Source: JAJFJD01 sp965228695 | Lineage (GTDB): Bacteria > Pseudomonadota > Alphaproteobacteria > UBA8366 | NCBI GenBank assembly: GCA_965228695.1 | Contig: CBDDIB010000002.1 | Location: 2,914,001 to 2,978,000 of the forward strand | Length of the DNA: 64,000 bases | Direction: 5' to 3' | Shown: piece by piece, positions 1 to 7,649 of the stretch | How positions within the stretch are numbered: the stretch's first letter is position 1 | How the letters are laid out: each line of letters begins with the position of its first letter | Notes under the pieces: generated by a model | The model's database searches: none | What the model was told of the DNA's origin: nothing | Seen by the model: only the letters and a program-made list of their open reading frames with translations | Program-made: the position numbers and the translations under genes

Positions 1-1341
1 AACGATGACCATGTCCGGCAACCGGCCGGACTTCTGTAAGGCCGGCACAGTTTCGCCCGGCTGTTCCACCGCCACCGTGTGACAGCCCCAGCTTTGGAGA
101 AGATCGCTTAAACTGGCCCGCAGGATACCGACCGGCTCGACGACGGCGACGACCAGACCCTGTAGCGGGGTTGTTTCCTCGTAATAGCTCGATGCCGTCG
201 ACAGCGGCCGCCGTTCGCTTCCCAAAAGGCGCAAGGCATCGTCCAACGCCTGATCCGCTTTGTCCACGATCTCTGCATCATCGCCCTCCGGGTGATGATG
301 GGACAGAATCGAAAGCCAGACCCGCGCGGCGTGAAGCGTTTCCTTCAGGAGCCGGGGCGTCGACGGACCGATCGGCGGAGACGCCGGGGGGGCGTCGGGA
401 TCAATGCCATAGGGCTGCGGACGGTCCGACGTTGACGTTTCGGGATCGACCGGGCCGGCATCCGTATCGAGGCCGGAAATCGGCGCCACCACCGAGATGA
501 GTCCGGTGATCGCGCCGCCCGGGCTGCGGTCGTAGGACCAGTCCAGGCGCAGCGGAATCGGCGTGCCATCCTTTCGCCGGTAGGTCGTGAAGATCGGCGT
601 CGATTTCGGCCGGTTCGCGATGATGTGGCGAACGTAGGATTCGAGGGCGCGCGCATGGGTCGGGTCCTGCAGGCGCTCGAAGACGTTTTCGCCGATAAGC
701 TCGTTTTCGTCATACCCCAGGAAGTCGTGATAGATCGGATTCGCATACAGGATGCGGCCCGATGTATCGATGCGCTCGACCCCGAAGGGGCAGGAGTCCA
801 ATTGGTGCTGGAAGGAGAGCTGCGCATTCACGAGTTCCTCGGCGAGACGCTGATTCTCGTCGCTTTCTCCGGCATTCGGCCGTCCGAAGGATAAGATGTT
901 GCCGCGGCCCGGCCGCCGCCAATTGCCTTTTGCGGCGTCGACGAAATCGTCGTCGATGCCGGCGATTGCCGCGAGAAGATATTCCTCACCGTCCTTTGCG
1001 ATGCGGACCGGCCAGATACGGATCCGAATGCCCAACGGGTTCCCGTTCTTGCGCGGGCAGGTGAACGAACCGCTATACGGAACGCCTTGCTTCACGGTAT
1101 CCCGGACGGCATCGAATTCGACCGCGTCTGTCTCGACGGCAAATAGTATCGTATGGGCCGGGCGGCCCAGAACCTCGGCCGCGGTAAAACCGGTTAGCTC
1201 GGTCCAGGCGGGATTGATGTGCAGGATGACGCCGGCGTCGCCGCGCCAGTTGCCGATGACCACAAGCGGTCCGGACAGCTGGTCCAGTCCAGACGTCAGC
1301 TGCTGCCACCGCTCTGGATTTCGGCCCGCGCGTGGAATCAC
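1..1341 (-). CDS. PAS-PAS-receiver signalling protein, 3' end cut by window edge
   Basis: Reading leftward from a GTG at 1341, which has a GGGAG ribosome site 7 nt upstream, the frame stays open to the window edge (447 codons). The first PAS domain (about residues 20-135) contains 'NPAWTELTGFTAAEVLG'. The second (about 165-285) contains 'DSCPFGVERID' and 'DFLGYDENELIGENVF'. A helical linker follows (about 320-385), and then the start of a receiver domain ('GLVVAVVEPVGILRASLSD') that runs off the window. No HisKA or HATPase kinase core lies between the PAS domains and the receiver, so this is not an ordinary sensor kinase in the part visible. No ATG is available in frame. The inferred role is sensing or phosphorelay for the neighbouring LuxR-rich locus, but the output domain is not visible. 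Confidence 0.75.
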   Translation of the reverse strand, partial: MIPRAGRNPERWQQLTSGLDQLSGPLVVIGNWRGDAGVILHINPAWTELTGFTAAEVLGRPAHTILFAVETDAVEFDAVRDTVKQGVPYSGSFTCPRKNGNPLGIRIRIWPVRIAKDGEEYLLAAIAGIDDDFVDAAKGNWRRPGRGNILSFGRPNAGESDENQRLAEELVNAQLSFQHQLDSCPFGVERIDTSGRILYANPIYHDFLGYDENELIGENVFERLQDPTHARALESYVRHIIANRPKSTPIFTTYRRKDGTPIPLRLDWSYDRSPGGAITGLISVVAPISGLDTDAGPVDPETSTSDRPQPYGIDPDAPPASPPIGPSTPRLLKETLHAARVWLSILSHHHPEGDDAEIVDKADQALDDALRLLGSERRPLSTASSYYEETTPLQGLVVAVVEPVGILRASLSDLLQSWGCHTVAVEQPGETVPALQKSGRLPDMVIV

Positions 1342-1634
1342 CAAACAGCTCCCGTTCGCCCATCCGATTAATGCGGGCGACGTGATGGGCCGGTTTGCAT
1401 GAGCGCCGGCCCTTTATTGTGCAATGCCGGGATTAATCGGTTGTCCGGCAAGCGCTGTCACCGGGACAGCGCCCGATAGTATGGGTGGTCTGTCCTCGCG
1501 TTGAAAGTAGTCCGAAGGGTGTAGGCTGATTGGAATACTGCAACGGTGCACAGGCATGCGCCACGGCATGGGACGGTCCGAATCCCACCATGAGGGTAGC
1601 CCGTCTTCGCCGCCACTGCCCCTCATGAAATTTT

Positions 1635-1991
1635 GTGAAAATTCATTCGGTTAGAGTAGGTTATGAGAATATTGACGACGAACGGCGGGGCGCGGTGGCG
1701 GAACAGGAAAGTCAGAAGAACCATCGGTTGACGGCAGACGACGTACAACTCTTCGAGCGTGTAGCGGACGGCATGATCAGGCATTCGGAATGGGCACAGG
1801 TTACGCGCAATCATGACGATCAGACCGATTACTTCCAGGTCCGCCCTGTGGGCGACGAAGATATTGCCTTCAGCGTCGGGCGATGCGCGACCGGGAGTTA
1901 TATTTTTTTGAACCACCGAACGGGGGATGTTCGGTTTGCGGGCGAGTTTTCCGCGTTGTTGGAGAAAGTCGATAGATTGCAGCAAGCCTAG
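1635..1991 (+). CDS. Hypothetical protein, 118 aa
   Basis: I do not recognise a family. The frame begins with GTG at 1635; a second GTG at 1695, preceded by a GGCGGGG run, is an equally good start and would remove 20 residues. The product is soluble, acidic to neutral, and has no signal peptide or membrane segment. Motifs such as 'DDVQLFERVADGMIRHSEWAQV' (split here only as a description of a helical centre) and 'YIFLNHRTGDVRF' suggest a small folded domain. An overlapping minus-strand frame of similar length exists, but the plus frame has the better amino-acid composition. It lies between the PAS protein and the IalB-like gene. Confidence 0.45.
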   Translation: MKIHSVRVGYENIDDERRGAVAEQESQKNHRLTADDVQLFERVADGMIRHSEWAQVTRNHDDQTDYFQVRPVGDEDIAFSVGRCATGSYIFLNHRTGDVRFAGEFSALLEKVDRLQQA

Positions 1992-2133
1992 GTGCTAGGA
2001 CGGGATAGTCGAACAGGGTATGCATTCTGCACGTATGCCCGTTGTCTTTCTGTGTTTTGGACGGACCCGCTGTCGGGGCAGCATTGGCAGGGTTCGTAGT
2101 ATGAGCTTGAATTTCAGGCGGAGGCCGAAAGTG

Positions 2134-2658
2134 ATGGATATCTCACCAAGAATTCCCCTAGTCGCGTCGTTCTTTGGGCGTGGCGCGGCAATAGCCGTCG
2201 TAGCGCTGGCCGGGCTGGCATTGACGCCGCAGTCGGCGTCCGCGCAGGGCGCCACGACCCAATCGAAGGCCTTCAATCAATGGCGCCTGATATGCCAGAA
2301 CAAGGCCTGCGCTGCGGCGCATCGGGGCACACGGGCTGTTCTGATATTCGGATATAACGCATCCGACGGAAAACTGGTCATGCAGGTCCGGCTGCCTCCG
2401 GAAGCATCGGAAAACAAACCGATGGTTCTGCGGCTGCACAAGAGCGGTGCGTTATTGCATCTGCGTGTCGATGCCTGCGGCAAGGCGTATTGCACCGCGG
2501 CCGCGGCCGCGGACCGTACGAGCCAGGTGGCCAACCTGTTCAAGAAGGAAGTGAGCGGCAGCATGGCGTATCAGCTCGGTCAGCAGCTCCAGATCGAAGT
2601 TTTCTCGCTCCGTGGATTCTCGAAAGCGATGGCCGAGTTGGCCAAGCGTAAGCCCTGA
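2134..2658 (+). CDS. Invasion-associated locus B (IalB)-like exported protein
   Basis: The 174-residue product begins with a signal sequence (about 1-38, ending 'TPQSASAQG'), followed by one IalB-type domain. Family-like features are 'FNQWRLIC', paired cysteines ('CQNKAC', later 'DACGKAYC') and a C-terminal amphipathic part. IalB proteins are periplasmic or outer-membrane-associated; their biochemical activity is not established. The ATG at 2134, with GGAGG 10 nt upstream, is preferred over earlier in-frame starts because it places the hydrophobic signal near the N-terminus. A strong hairpin at 2688-2714 follows the stop. The gene is the first of several exported-protein genes around the CsgG-like locus. 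Confidence 0.7.
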   Translation: MDISPRIPLVASFFGRGAAIAVVALAGLALTPQSASAQGATTQSKAFNQWRLICQNKACAAAHRGTRAVLIFGYNASDGKLVMQVRLPPEASENKPMVLRLHKSGALLHLRVDACGKAYCTAAAAADRTSQVANLFKKEVSGSMAYQLGQQLQIEVFSLRGFSKAMAELAKRKP

Positions 2659-2687
2659 CGGCCAATCAAGGGAACTTGAAAGGATTA

Positions 2688-2714
2688 AACCCGGCGCGAG
2701 ATTGGCGCCGGGTT
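2688..2714. terminator. Hairpin terminator between convergent genes
   Basis: A perfect 10-bp inverted repeat (AACCCGGCGC at 2688-2697, GCGCCGGGTT at 2705-2714) encloses a 7-nt loop between the IalB-like gene and the convergent LuxR gene. Read on the minus strand, the stem is followed by TTTAATCC, so it probably serves mainly the LuxR gene. It may act in both directions. Confidence 0.7.
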
Positions 2715-2763
2715 CAATCGTTCTGGGGTGCGTCAATCCAGGCGCCGCCCCTGTCACCGTCGG

Positions 2764-3438
2764 TTAGCCCGTTGTCGTTTCGGTGCCGACCGGGTCGCCG
2801 AACCCCGCTTCCATGCCCCAAATAGCGGCCTGTGTGCGGTTGGCGGCATTGATCTTCCGCAGCAGGCTCTTCATGTGGACTTTCACCGTGGATTCGGTGA
2901 TTTCCAACCGGCGTGCGATTGCCTTGTTGGAGCTGCCGTCGACGAGGCAGTGCAGGATTTCGCTCTCGCGGTTGGACAGCTTGTCGGCAATTGCCTTCGA
3001 TGCCGACGCACTTGGCCGCGTCGGCGATTGCGTCCAAAAAGTTGCCATCTGCGTCGGGAAAACCTTCTCGCCCAGCATCACGAGTTGCAGCGAGTAGGAC
3101 AACGCGTCCGTCGAGATATCACTCAGCAGGTATCCGCCGACACCGGAAGCCAGACAGCGCGTCACGTCTTCGAGCGAAAGGCTCTCGGCGATCACGACGA
3201 CCGGTGTGTCGGGAAAGGTTACCCCTAGGGTTTTGATCGATGCCTCATAGTCATCCTGACCATGGGACAGTGCAAAGAGGATCAGTGCCGGCGGCACTTC
3301 GCCCTCTGTACGGCTCTTGGCGTCACTTGCATGTTCGATGTCGCGTACGGCTTCGAACGGTGTGCCTTCAAGGTAAACACGCAATCCCTGTCGAAAGAGC
3401 TTCGATCCCCCCACCAAATATACAGGTGATGGAGTCAT
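2764..3438 (-). CDS. LuxR/NarL-type regulator with degenerate receiver
   Basis: The 224-residue product has a receiver-like domain (1-130) and a GerE/LuxR helix-turn-helix (about 150-212: 'LSNRESEILHCLVDG', 'SSNKAIARRLEITESTVK', 'VHMKSLLRKINAANRTQAA'). The receiver lacks the phosphorylation pocket: the usual acidic pair is 'VGGSKLF', and the phospho-acceptor strand reads 'LILFALS' without Asp. It closely resembles the regulator at 15070-15756, which keeps that Asp. It is therefore probably not controlled by phosphorylation, as with CsgD-type regulators. The start ATG at 3438 has AGGAAG upstream. The long AT-rich upstream region carries a 12-bp palindromic operator-like site. The likely targets are the neighbouring surface genes (inference). 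Confidence 0.85.
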   Translation of the reverse strand: MTPSPVYLVGGSKLFRQGLRVYLEGTPFEAVRDIEHASDAKSRTEGEVPPALILFALSHGQDDYEASIKTLGVTFPDTPVVVIAESLSLEDVTRCLASGVGGYLLSDISTDALSYSLQLVMLGEKVFPTQMATFWTQSPTRPSASASKAIADKLSNRESEILHCLVDGSSNKAIARRLEITESTVKVHMKSLLRKINAANRTQAAIWGMEAGFGDPVGTETTTG

Positions 3439-3828
3439 TTTTTACTTCCTCTTCTTTGTCATTTTTATTTGATTGAATCGTACTTGTTATTTTCAAGCGA
3501 TAATAATCTGAAGAAGTAATCTTGATTATAGTACTTAGGGTTTATCGAAAATGCCCCTAAGTACTAGTATTACTTCGAAAAATAGCAAAGGGGCGGAGGC
3601 GGTCGACGGCCCTTTTCCAGCCGGTTCGGAATGGCATAAATCTAGCCACTAAGGGTTACTTCGAATTTTCTCTTTATTCGACGATTGGATGGGATTACAC
3701 CTTCTCGAGCATGATTTATCTCGATTTTCCATCACGTTAACCAATATTAATAAAGTCAGATATACAGTTGGTTGGCGGCGAATCGGGCTGGGGGAGGACA
3801 ACACGGAAGTGGCAACAGAGAGGGAGCC
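3439..3828. other. AT-rich divergent intergenic region
   Basis: This 390-bp gene-free stretch separates the divergent LuxR gene and the gene at 3829. It is clearly more AT-rich than its surroundings. It holds the inverted repeat at 3529-3566 and two copies of TTACTTCGAA (3570-3579 and 3656-3665). It probably carries promoters for both directions and binding sites for one of the local LuxR proteins. Confidence 0.6.
3529..3566. promoter_or_regulatory. Long inverted repeat, probable operator
   Basis: TAGTACTTAGGG (3529-3540) and CCCTAAGTACTA (3555-3566) form a perfect 12-bp inverted repeat with a 14-bp spacer, 90-130 bp upstream of the LuxR start. The half-site TACTTAGGG or CCCTAAGTA resembles the heptamer-like sites bound by NarL/FixJ regulators. 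No T-tract follows, so an operator is more likely than a terminator. Confidence 0.5.
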
Positions 3829-4122
3829 ATGACCAAGAAAGTCTCAGTAGCTGATTTTCAAGCCAACCCGGCGGCTGGCGGGAACGCGGTGCAGATCGAT
3901 ACCGCCGTCTTGACCGACAGCTGGGATGACGTCCAAGAATGCATCCTCGTCGCACAGGTCCTTGTCGACCAATACGGCAACGATGCCCCCCTGAAAGCCG
4001 AAGCCAGCGCCAGCAAGCTCTTGTTGGACTGGGCGGACCTTGAAGCCTGGGCCTATTGGAAGCGTGCCGGACGGGCGGCGCAGCAGTTGTTGCAAACCGA
4101 GCCCGCGGGAACGATCCATTAG
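3829..4122 (+). CDS. Hypothetical small cytoplasmic protein, 97 aa
   Basis: The start ATG at 3829 follows an AGAGGGAG ribosome site. The product has no signal peptide and is acidic and probably mostly helical ('WDDVQECILVAQVLVDQYG', 'ASKLLLDWADLEAWAYWKRA'). No family is recognised. It is separated by 32 bp from the exported-protein gene at 4155 on the same strand, so the two may be co-transcribed from the AT-rich region upstream. Confidence 0.6.
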   Translation: MTKKVSVADFQANPAAGGNAVQIDTAVLTDSWDDVQECILVAQVLVDQYGNDAPLKAEASASKLLLDWADLEAWAYWKRAGRAAQQLLQTEPAGTIH

Positions 4123-4154
4123 ACGCCGGGCGGCCGCTACGGCATAGTTACAGG

Positions 4155-4469
4155 ATGTTCTTTAGGTCCTTACTGGCGGCCGTCGTTTGGCTTGCGGCTG
4201 GTGTCATGCCGGTATCGGCGCAGGATTTCTCCGTGAAGTTCGGGCGTGGCGCCGGCGAGCGTCTCGATGTCCGGTTCGACGATACCCAAGCGACCGAATC
4301 ATGGTACCTGCGCCGATGCCAAAACCGGGTGACACCTGATTACCATGTGATGATCAGGGAATATGGCGATGTGCTCAGCGTCGCGTTGGTGAATTCCGCG
4401 CTCGAGGCCGATAAGACCGTCTGTGTGATCGGGCATATCCCGGATTTGCTCAAAAGGTATATGCGCTGA
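4155..4469 (+). CDS. Small exported protein, 104 aa
   Basis: A clear Sec signal peptide (1-23, 'FRSLLAAVVWLAAGVMPVSAQ') precedes a roughly 80-residue mature domain with two cysteines ('RRCQNR', 'DKTVCVIG'), which could form a disulfide in the periplasm. No family is recognised. The ATG at 4155 is chosen because it places the hydrophobic core directly after a short charged N-terminus. It follows the gene at 3829 with a 32-bp gap and is one of a set of small exported proteins clustered near the CsgG-like secretion gene. Confidence 0.6.
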   Translation: MFFRSLLAAVVWLAAGVMPVSAQDFSVKFGRGAGERLDVRFDDTQATESWYLRRCQNRVTPDYHVMIREYGDVLSVALVNSALEADKTVCVIGHIPDLLKRYMR

Positions 4470-4770
4470 CGCTGCTTAACCCTATTGGCGGCGCATCAGA
4501 GACTCACATCAAAGAACTACCTCTTAATCGCGGAATTTCGGCCGTTTGCACAGCGGCGCGGGGGCCATCTTCGGGATAGTCTCATCATGTTGTGGCAATA
4601 GTCCCTCAACACACCCCCCTCGGGGGCGGCAGTCCTCTGGCTGCCGCCCCACCCTCATGCGGGGTTTCGCTCTAAACATCTGATATTCCACATTAAAGTA
4701 TCGAATACTACGGGCGGGCTACACCAATTGCGCCGTTCCCTTACAGGGCCGCTTGGCGCAAGTTGGGAGC
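4470..4770. other. Intergenic region with one hairpin
   Basis: This 301-bp gene-free stretch holds a 10-bp GC hairpin (4623-4650) and otherwise no gene or repeat that I can support. The promoter of the lipoprotein gene at 4771 must lie in its right half. Confidence 0.4.
4623..4650 (+). terminator. GC-rich hairpin, possible terminator
   Basis: GGGGCGGCAG (4623-4632) pairs with CTGCCGCCCC (4641-4650) around an 8-nt loop. There is no T-tract, so the terminator function is a guess. Confidence 0.4.
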
Positions 4771-5409
4771 ATGTCAGGGCTACGGACACTTTTCGTTGCG
4801 ACCGCGCTTTCCATGAGCCTGAGCGGCTGCGTGACCGCCGGATTAATGCTGGCGTCGACGGCGGCAAGCATTGTCAGTGGCGGCGGGGGGCAGCCCGGCG
4901 GGCAGGGAATGCGGAACCCGATCGATAAACCGATGACCGGCCGGGAAATTCGCGAAGCGCTCAGCCGGATGAACGACAAGGTCGATCCGGCCTGCCAACA
5001 GATCCTGGATGAGCGGCAGCAGACGCACGGCGGCCAGACCCCGATGCCGGCAAAAGCGACGGACGGCACCGACAGCGCGGCCGAGTACGGCCCCCCGGCC
5101 AAGGCGCCGCAGGGCGAGGGCGGTCCGGACGGGACGGCGGTCCAGCCGGTTTCCGCTGCCGCGGACCATGGTCCGGGCGGTTGCCGTCACAAGCTGGTTT
5201 GTTTGCCCGGGACGCCGAAACCGACGCTGATGCTCATGTGCGGCGGCAAACAACAGGTCGAAACGTCGTCTGAAGCGGGTGTTGCCGTCGTCGACCCGAG
5301 CGTCGGGGCGGCCGATACGAACGATGTCGGCCCGGATATCGTTCCGGTCGAGCCAACGGGCGGCGCGGCGGATTGGAATTGGGAACAGGATCCGTCGAAG
5401 CAACTCTGA
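4771..5409 (+). CDS. Putative lipoprotein, 212 aa
   Basis: The N-terminus is a lipoprotein signal with lipobox 'SLSGC' (Cys at about residue 20) following a hydrophobic segment. The mature part is low-complexity at first (Gly/Gln-rich 'SGGGGQPGGQG'), then has a short helical region with cysteines and a Pro/Gly/Asp-rich C-terminus. The ATG at 4771 is preferred over the in-frame TTG at 4753 because of the GGGAGC ribosome site and the correct signal length. No family is recognised. An outer-membrane location is likely; a role with the nearby CsgG-like lipoprotein is only positional inference. Confidence 0.6.
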   Translation: MSGLRTLFVATALSMSLSGCVTAGLMLASTAASIVSGGGGQPGGQGMRNPIDKPMTGREIREALSRMNDKVDPACQQILDERQQTHGGQTPMPAKATDGTDSAAEYGPPAKAPQGEGGPDGTAVQPVSAAADHGPGGCRHKLVCLPGTPKPTLMLMCGGKQQVETSSEAGVAVVDPSVGAADTNDVGPDIVPVEPTGGAADWNWEQDPSKQL

Positions 5410-5534
5410 TACTTCCCCGCAGAAAACCCTTAACGAACTTAAGGATGACAAATTTCCCCGACTGTCTTAAGCAGTCGTTCAGCTTCATGGAATAAATTTG
5501 CTGGAAATCTCGTTAAGCCCGAAAGGGAGAAAAG

Positions 5535-5948
5535 ATGTTTAAACAAAAACTATTTACGATCGTGTGCGCGGCGGCGCTCTGCATTGGGGCCGCTTCGGCC
5601 GATGCGCAAAAGAAGCCTTCGAAACCGAAGCTGAAAAAGGCGAAAATCGTCGGGCTTGTCTGCACGTGGTCGGCTTATGGCGTGAATAAAGAGACGATCA
5701 TCGTCGATACCGTCAACAAGGGCGCCTATTGGGTTAACGAGAATCAGAATTTAAAGGTCCTTCAGTTCAATCCCGGACGGGTGGTCGTGGCCGGGGTCCG
5801 GTCTCGGTTGCAGGTGTCCCAGAGCCAGCTCGAGAAGAAAGTTCCGATGCGTATGACGATCAATCGGATCAGCGGCGAATTCATCGTTAGCCAAAAGGTC
5901 CACCCGTATCAGGGACCCGGCTCCTGCCGTAAACAGCGCCTGTTCTAG
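5535..5948 (+). CDS. Small basic exported protein, 137 aa
   Basis: A Sec signal peptide (1-25, 'LFTIVCAAALCIGAASADAQ') is followed by a Lys/Pro-rich stretch ('KKPSKPKLKKAKI') and a beta-rich domain of about 100 residues. The domain has one cysteine near each end ('GLVCTWSAYG', 'GPGSCRKQ'). I do not recognise a family. A strong GGGAGAAAAG ribosome site precedes the ATG. Its stop lies 36 bp before the left end of the IS1595-family transposon, so whatever originally followed it is now 3.6 kb away. Confidence 0.65.
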   Translation: MFKQKLFTIVCAAALCIGAASADAQKKPSKPKLKKAKIVGLVCTWSAYGVNKETIIVDTVNKGAYWVNENQNLKVLQFNPGRVVVAGVRSRLQVSQSQLEKKVPMRMTINRISGEFIVSQKVHPYQGPGSCRKQRLF

Positions 5949-5976
5949 CGTCATCGGCTTCGGTATTCGGAGCGAC

Positions 5977-5984
5977 AAAAAAAG
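5977..5984. repeat. Left target-site duplication
   Basis: AAAAAAAG directly before the left inverted repeat is identical to 9595-9602 directly after the right one. The A run is the T-tract of a terminator for the minus-strand adhesin operon. Confidence 0.85.
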
Positions 5985-6008
5985 GGCGATTATGTATTTT
6001 ACAAACCA
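5985..6008. repeat. Left terminal inverted repeat
   Basis: Twenty-four bases match the reverse complement of 9571-9594 exactly; similarity stops immediately inside this block. Confidence 0.92.
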
Positions 6009-6045
6009 CTCACTAGATTGAGATTGGAGGGGCGCAGTCGAACGT

Positions 6046-6225
6046 CTACCGGCTCTCCGCAGTAGAGTTCCTCTTGCCCCCCTTTTTGTCAGGCGGGTCT
6101 TTTGGTTTTTGTTTGGCGATTTTCCGCAGTTTCGCGTCGAAATCGTCTTCAGATTCTTCACAGTCGAGATCGCGCGCCGCCTGCCGGAACTTCTCACCTT
6201 GTGTTAGTTCTTTCTTGTCCATCAT
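6046..6225 (-). CDS. Small transposon-borne accessory protein, 59 aa
   Basis: This charged 59-residue protein has a helical core 'EKFRQAARDLDCEESEDD' followed by 'FDAKLRKIAKQKPKDPPDKK' and a basic tail. It lies just inside the left end and is divergent from the ParB-like gene. It has the same general layout (helix, FD-x-x-L, then Ala-x-x-KP) as the small gene in the other IS1595-family element at 26707-26889, which suggests an accessory gene shared by these elements. The function is unknown. Methionines at 6222 and 6225 are adjacent and either could be the start; an upstream in-frame methionine at 6261 is possible. Confidence 0.55.
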   Translation of the reverse strand: MMDKKELTQGEKFRQAARDLDCEESEDDFDAKLRKIAKQKPKDPPDKKGGKRNSTAESR

Positions 6226-6287
6226 ACTGCCAGTTGTATTGCTGTCTTTGGTGATTAACATATTAGCGCAATTCACGGGGGGACGCG

Positions 6288-7586
6288 ATGGCAACGACAC
6301 GGCATTTGGATTCGGTAGAGGTCGACCGAATCTATCTTTACGAAGAAAACCCCCGGCACGAGCCGATAGATACCCAGGACGAAATCATTGAACACCTCTG
6401 CAAAGACGAGCAGGTGTTCAATTTGGCACGGAACATTGCCGACGCGGGAACCAACCCACTAGAGCTGCTCGGGCTGGTTCAGGTTTCGGGGTCAGGCGCG
6501 GCGTCGACCAAGAAGGTCTATCAGGTTTGGGAGGGCAATAGGCGCGTATGCGCTATCAAGCTTCTGAACGACCCCGATCTCGCGCCGCCGCACCTCAGGA
6601 AGGATTTCGCCCGTCTCTCGTCCGAGTCAGGCCATGTTCCAATCAAGAAACTGACGGCCGTGATATTCGACGACCACGACGACCTGAAGTATTGGATGGG
6701 GATCATCCACGATGGCGCACAAGCGGGGGTCGGACGCCTTGATTGGGATGCCCAACAGAAGGAGCGCCACTTCGGATCGGGCCGAAACCGTGTGGCGCTC
6801 GCCGTTCTGGATGCCGCCGAGGAACTGGGTATCATTTCGAAGGAAAATCGAAAGGGCAAATTGACAACGGCACAGCGATTCCTAAACCGCACTGTCGTGC
6901 GCGAAGCGATCGGAATCGACGCCAGCAATCCCGAGGACATCACCTATAACCGGCCACTCGAAACCCTCAAGAAACAGCTGTCTCGGTTCATTGGGGACCT
7001 AGAGGACGGCACCATCACGTCGCGCTTCAACAGCTCGCAGGCAGACGCATACGGTCGAAAGCTCGCCAGCAATCCTGAGATTAGTTCCGAGCGGATCGCG
7101 CCTGCTGCCCTCGCGGCGGTAGCGAAGACGAAACGGGCGACCTCACGACGGAAGAAACCGACGAAGCCTCGTCCGCCATCCCATCTGGAGTACGACAAGA
7201 ATCTCGCAACGGCGTTGGAGGTGCACACTAACAAGAAGCTTGAAGCGCTCTATTACTCGATTTGTGCAGTACCGATTGAGCACACACTGCTGCTCACCAT
7301 CGGTGTATGGGCATTCGTCGAGTCGCTGACAGCTCTCGCCGGGAGGAAAGACCATGTTGATTTCGTCGCGTTCTATAACAACCAGCGGCTTGCGGAATAT
7401 GGCCTAGGCAAGGGGAAGGCATTGGGTTCCGTCCGAGATGCCCTCACGCGAATTTCAAGGAATGGGAATGCCACGAAGCACCACAAAGTCTCGGGCAATT
7501 TCGATGGCGCGCAGTTAGTGAACGATCTGGGAACGATTACCCCGCTGTTGATAAAGACGGCAGAGGATATCGATCCCAAGAAATAG
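6288..7586 (+). CDS. ParB-like N-terminal domain protein with possible HEPN tail
   Basis: The 432-residue product opens with a ParB/sulfiredoxin-type domain: 'VEVDRIYLYEENPRHEP', then 'KKVYQVWEGNRRVCAIKLL' (about residues 75-90), which is the conserved Gly-Asn-Arg-Arg-x-x-Ala block of this fold. A basic linker (about 285-300, 'TKRATSRRKKPTKPR') leads to an all-helical C-terminal part (about 305-430). That part contains 'RNGNATKH' (residues 391-398), which matches the Arg-(x4-6)-His pattern of HEPN ribonucleases. The HEPN assignment is inference. A methylase gene follows 63 bp downstream. The pair is cargo of the IS1595-family transposon, and a role in defence or element maintenance is plausible. 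Confidence 0.7.
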   Translation: MATTRHLDSVEVDRIYLYEENPRHEPIDTQDEIIEHLCKDEQVFNLARNIADAGTNPLELLGLVQVSGSGAASTKKVYQVWEGNRRVCAIKLLNDPDLAPPHLRKDFARLSSESGHVPIKKLTAVIFDDHDDLKYWMGIIHDGAQAGVGRLDWDAQQKERHFGSGRNRVALAVLDAAEELGIISKENRKGKLTTAQRFLNRTVVREAIGIDASNPEDITYNRPLETLKKQLSRFIGDLEDGTITSRFNSSQADAYGRKLASNPEISSERIAPAALAAVAKTKRATSRRKKPTKPRPPSHLEYDKNLATALEVHTNKKLEALYYSICAVPIEHTLLLTIGVWAFVESLTALAGRKDHVDFVAFYNNQRLAEYGLGKGKALGSVRDALTRISRNGNATKHHKVSGNFDGAQLVNDLGTITPLLIKTAEDIDPKK

Positions 7587-7649
7587 ATGGCCGTGCGGCC
7601 GCACCTTCGCTAGAATTCCAATTGTTTCAAGAGGAAGGTGCCGATCAAC

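Noticed and set aside
1414..1626. Minus-strand 70-codon frame in the gap after the PAS gene
   Set aside because: It has no ribosome site, no recognisable content, and lies in what looks like a promoter region.
3529..3566. Transcription terminator
   Set aside because: There is no T-tract on either side, and the repeat lies in a promoter region; an operator is more plausible.
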